64,000 bases of DNA from Bacillus massilinigeriensis (GTDB taxonomy: Bacteria; Bacillota; Bacilli; Bacillales; Cytobacillaceae): assembly GCF_900111815.1 (NCBI RefSeq), contig NZ_LT630004.1, forward strand, positions 657,671 to 721,670, written 5' to 3'. Below are positions 63,034-64,000 of the stretch, in pieces (position 1 is the first letter of the stretch; each line of letters begins with the position of its first letter). The notes below the pieces were generated by a model, which saw only the letters and a program-made list of their open reading frames with translations, was not told the DNA's origin and did no database searches. Made by a program: the position numbers and the translations under genes.

Positions 63034-63086
63034 AAAAAGTCATTCTTCTTTCCATTCCTTTTGATGGTTAGAAGAATGACTTTTTA
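63034..63086 (+). terminator. Terminator after the GlsB-family gene
   Basis: AAAAAGTCATTCTTCT pairs with AGAAGAATGACTTTTT. Confidence 0.9.
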
Positions 63087-63097
63087 TTTGATTTCTG

Positions 63098-63160
63098 CTG
63101 ATTTCCGTTGCAGGTGCATCGCTTTCCGCGGCACGTACGGAAAGCGAAGTGGAAAGAGTT
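63098..63160. repeat. Bacillus dispersed repeat fragment
   Basis: TGATTTCCGTTGCAGGTGCA ... CGCTTTCCGCGGCACGTACG ... GGAAAGCGAAGTGGAA, the same family as the element at 28848 but in the other orientation and truncated. Confidence 0.6.
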
Positions 63161-63196
63161 ATCCTGTCCTTCCGATAGATAAACCGCCCCCTCTAT

Positions 63197-64000
63197 TTAT
63201 ATGGAATAAATGTCTACGTCTTTAAAAATGGTTTCTTGCTCAGGGAAGGGAGCATGGACGGTGATTTTTTCTTCTGTAAATGGATGAATCAGTTCTAGTT
63301 TTGCAGCATGGAGAGCTTGCCTGCTGTATACCGGAGACCCCCCGTACAACACATCGCCTGCTAGCGGATATCCCATGTCGCTTAAATGAACTCGGATTTG
63401 ATGAGTTCTCCCTGTGTCAAGCTTGCATGTAATTAATGTTCGTTGTTCTTGTGGTAATTTTTGAATTACTTCGTAATGTGTAACGGCAGATTGTCCCCCT
63501 GAAGAAACACGTCGTCTAGTTGGATGATGTCGGTCTTTTCCAATCGGCTTGTCTATCTTGCCTTTTTTTTGTTTTATTAGCCCTTCTGCTTTGGCGAGGT
63601 ATGTTCTTTTTACTTCCCTTTCCTTCAGCATGCGGTCAAGAATAGCCCCAGCAGTCTTATGCTTGGAAAATAAAACAGCACCAGATGTATGCCTGTCGAG
63701 TCTGTGTATATGCCGGATATCAAGTTCCTGTCCCTGGCTTTGCATGTGAAAAACAGCTGCATTTAGCAATGTGTTGGCTTGATCAGGACTATTAGGGTGT
63801 GTATCCATTCTTGCCGGCTTGTTTAGCACAAGCAAATGATCATCCTCATAGAGAACGTCTGTTGGAAAATAGTACGGATCTGCACTGAAGTGTTCGGGTT
63901 TGAAAAATTCGAGAGAAAGTCGAGATCCTTTTTCAAGCTTTGCATTCCATTGAGGCTGTTTGCCGTTTATTGCAATAGAATTATTCATTCTGAATTCATG
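63197..64000 (-). CDS. RluA-family pseudouridine synthase (5' end beyond window)
   Basis: Catalytic motif HRLDRHTSGAVLFSK (nucleophile Asp) plus VLYEDDHLLVLNKPARMDTH and CKLDTGRTHQIRVHL. It modifies uridines of rRNA or tRNA. The frame stays open from the ATG at 63988 to the window edge, and homologues such as YhcT have a longer N-terminus, so the gene very likely starts beyond base 64000. Confidence 0.9.
   Translation of the reverse strand, partial: HEFRMNNSIAINGKQPQWNAKLEKGSRLSLEFFKPEHFSADPYYFPTDVLYEDDHLLVLNKPARMDTHPNSPDQANTLLNAAVFHMQSQGQELDIRHIHRLDRHTSGAVLFSKHKTAGAILDRMLKEREVKRTYLAKAEGLIKQKKGKIDKPIGKDRHHPTRRRVSSGGQSAVTHYEVIQKLPQEQRTLITCKLDTGRTHQIRVHLSDMGYPLAGDVLYGGSPVYSRQALHAAKLELIHPFTEEKITVHAPFPEQETIFKDVDIYSI

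Overview
The window comes from an endospore-forming Firmicute of the family Bacillaceae. The evidence is the 16S rRNA, Gram-positive ribosome binding sites with many TTG/GTG starts, spore genes (cwlD, gerD, kbaA, pdaB, prkA, yhbH, sspH, ytvI) and two blocks in the same order as Bacillus subtilis: ecfT-truA-rplM-rpsI-(insert)-ybaK-cwlD-mrp-gerD-kbaA-pdaB-rrn, and queG-yhbB-trmL-prkA-yhbH. The genus cannot be fixed by eye; a Cytobacillus/Mesobacillus-like Bacillus is my guess.

Layout. 1-2660: end of the ECF transporter operon, truA, and rplM-rpsI with a leader and terminator. 2662-14470: an accessory insert between rpsI and ybaK. It holds ISL3 and integrase remnants with two very small membrane-protein genes, a DUF4256 gene, a Crp/Fnr-type regulator with the genes it probably controls (methyltransferase, DUF1858, DUF438-hemerythrin-PAS), a yxlEFG-like ABC transporter under an XRE-type regulator, VOC proteins, a cytochrome P450 reductase remnant, and a six-copy 206-bp repeat array built from 21-bp subrepeats. 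14478-19587: cortex, germination and sporulation-signalling genes. 19634-23647: an rRNA operon with two promoters, 16S, 5S and 14 tRNA genes, in which the 23S gene is collapsed to about 236 nt. 23649-27060: a decayed integrative element in the tRNA-Leu 3' end, with 17-bp att repeats, a frameshifted integrase and an IS4-type insertion with a stop codon in its transposase.

27353-31307: a secreted dipeptidase, a secreted M28 aminopeptidase and a B3/B4-domain protein. 31395-38016: queG, a spore-type amidase-domain gene, trmL, prkA and yhbH. 38158-44194: ornithine carbamoyltransferase, carbamate kinase and a YfcC transporter, divergent from a GlnK/GlnL-like two-component system, with 10-bp-phased AAGCTTC repeats between them. 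44278-51393: tatA, two AI-2E-family permeases, degV, a heptose-bisphosphate-type phosphatase, a 3-methyladenine glycosylase and a KinB-like kinase. 51661-56255: a signalling operon (HPt-REC-GGDEF-REC protein, single-domain receiver, large sensor kinase, possible micro-ORF). 56440-64000: cystine symporter, purine permease, sspH, ykaA-pit phosphate genes, aldo/keto reductase, a GlsB-family protein and a pseudouridine synthase that runs off the right edge.

The most notable points are the gutted 23S gene, the tRNA-Leu element that separates the tRNA operon from what looks like its original terminator, the nested 21-bp repeat arrays, the Crp/Fnr sites centred at -41.5 of two promoters, and the arginine/ornithine catabolic cluster that lacks arginine deiminase but has its own sensor and phased operator. 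No database search was possible; family names rest on motifs and recalled homologues.
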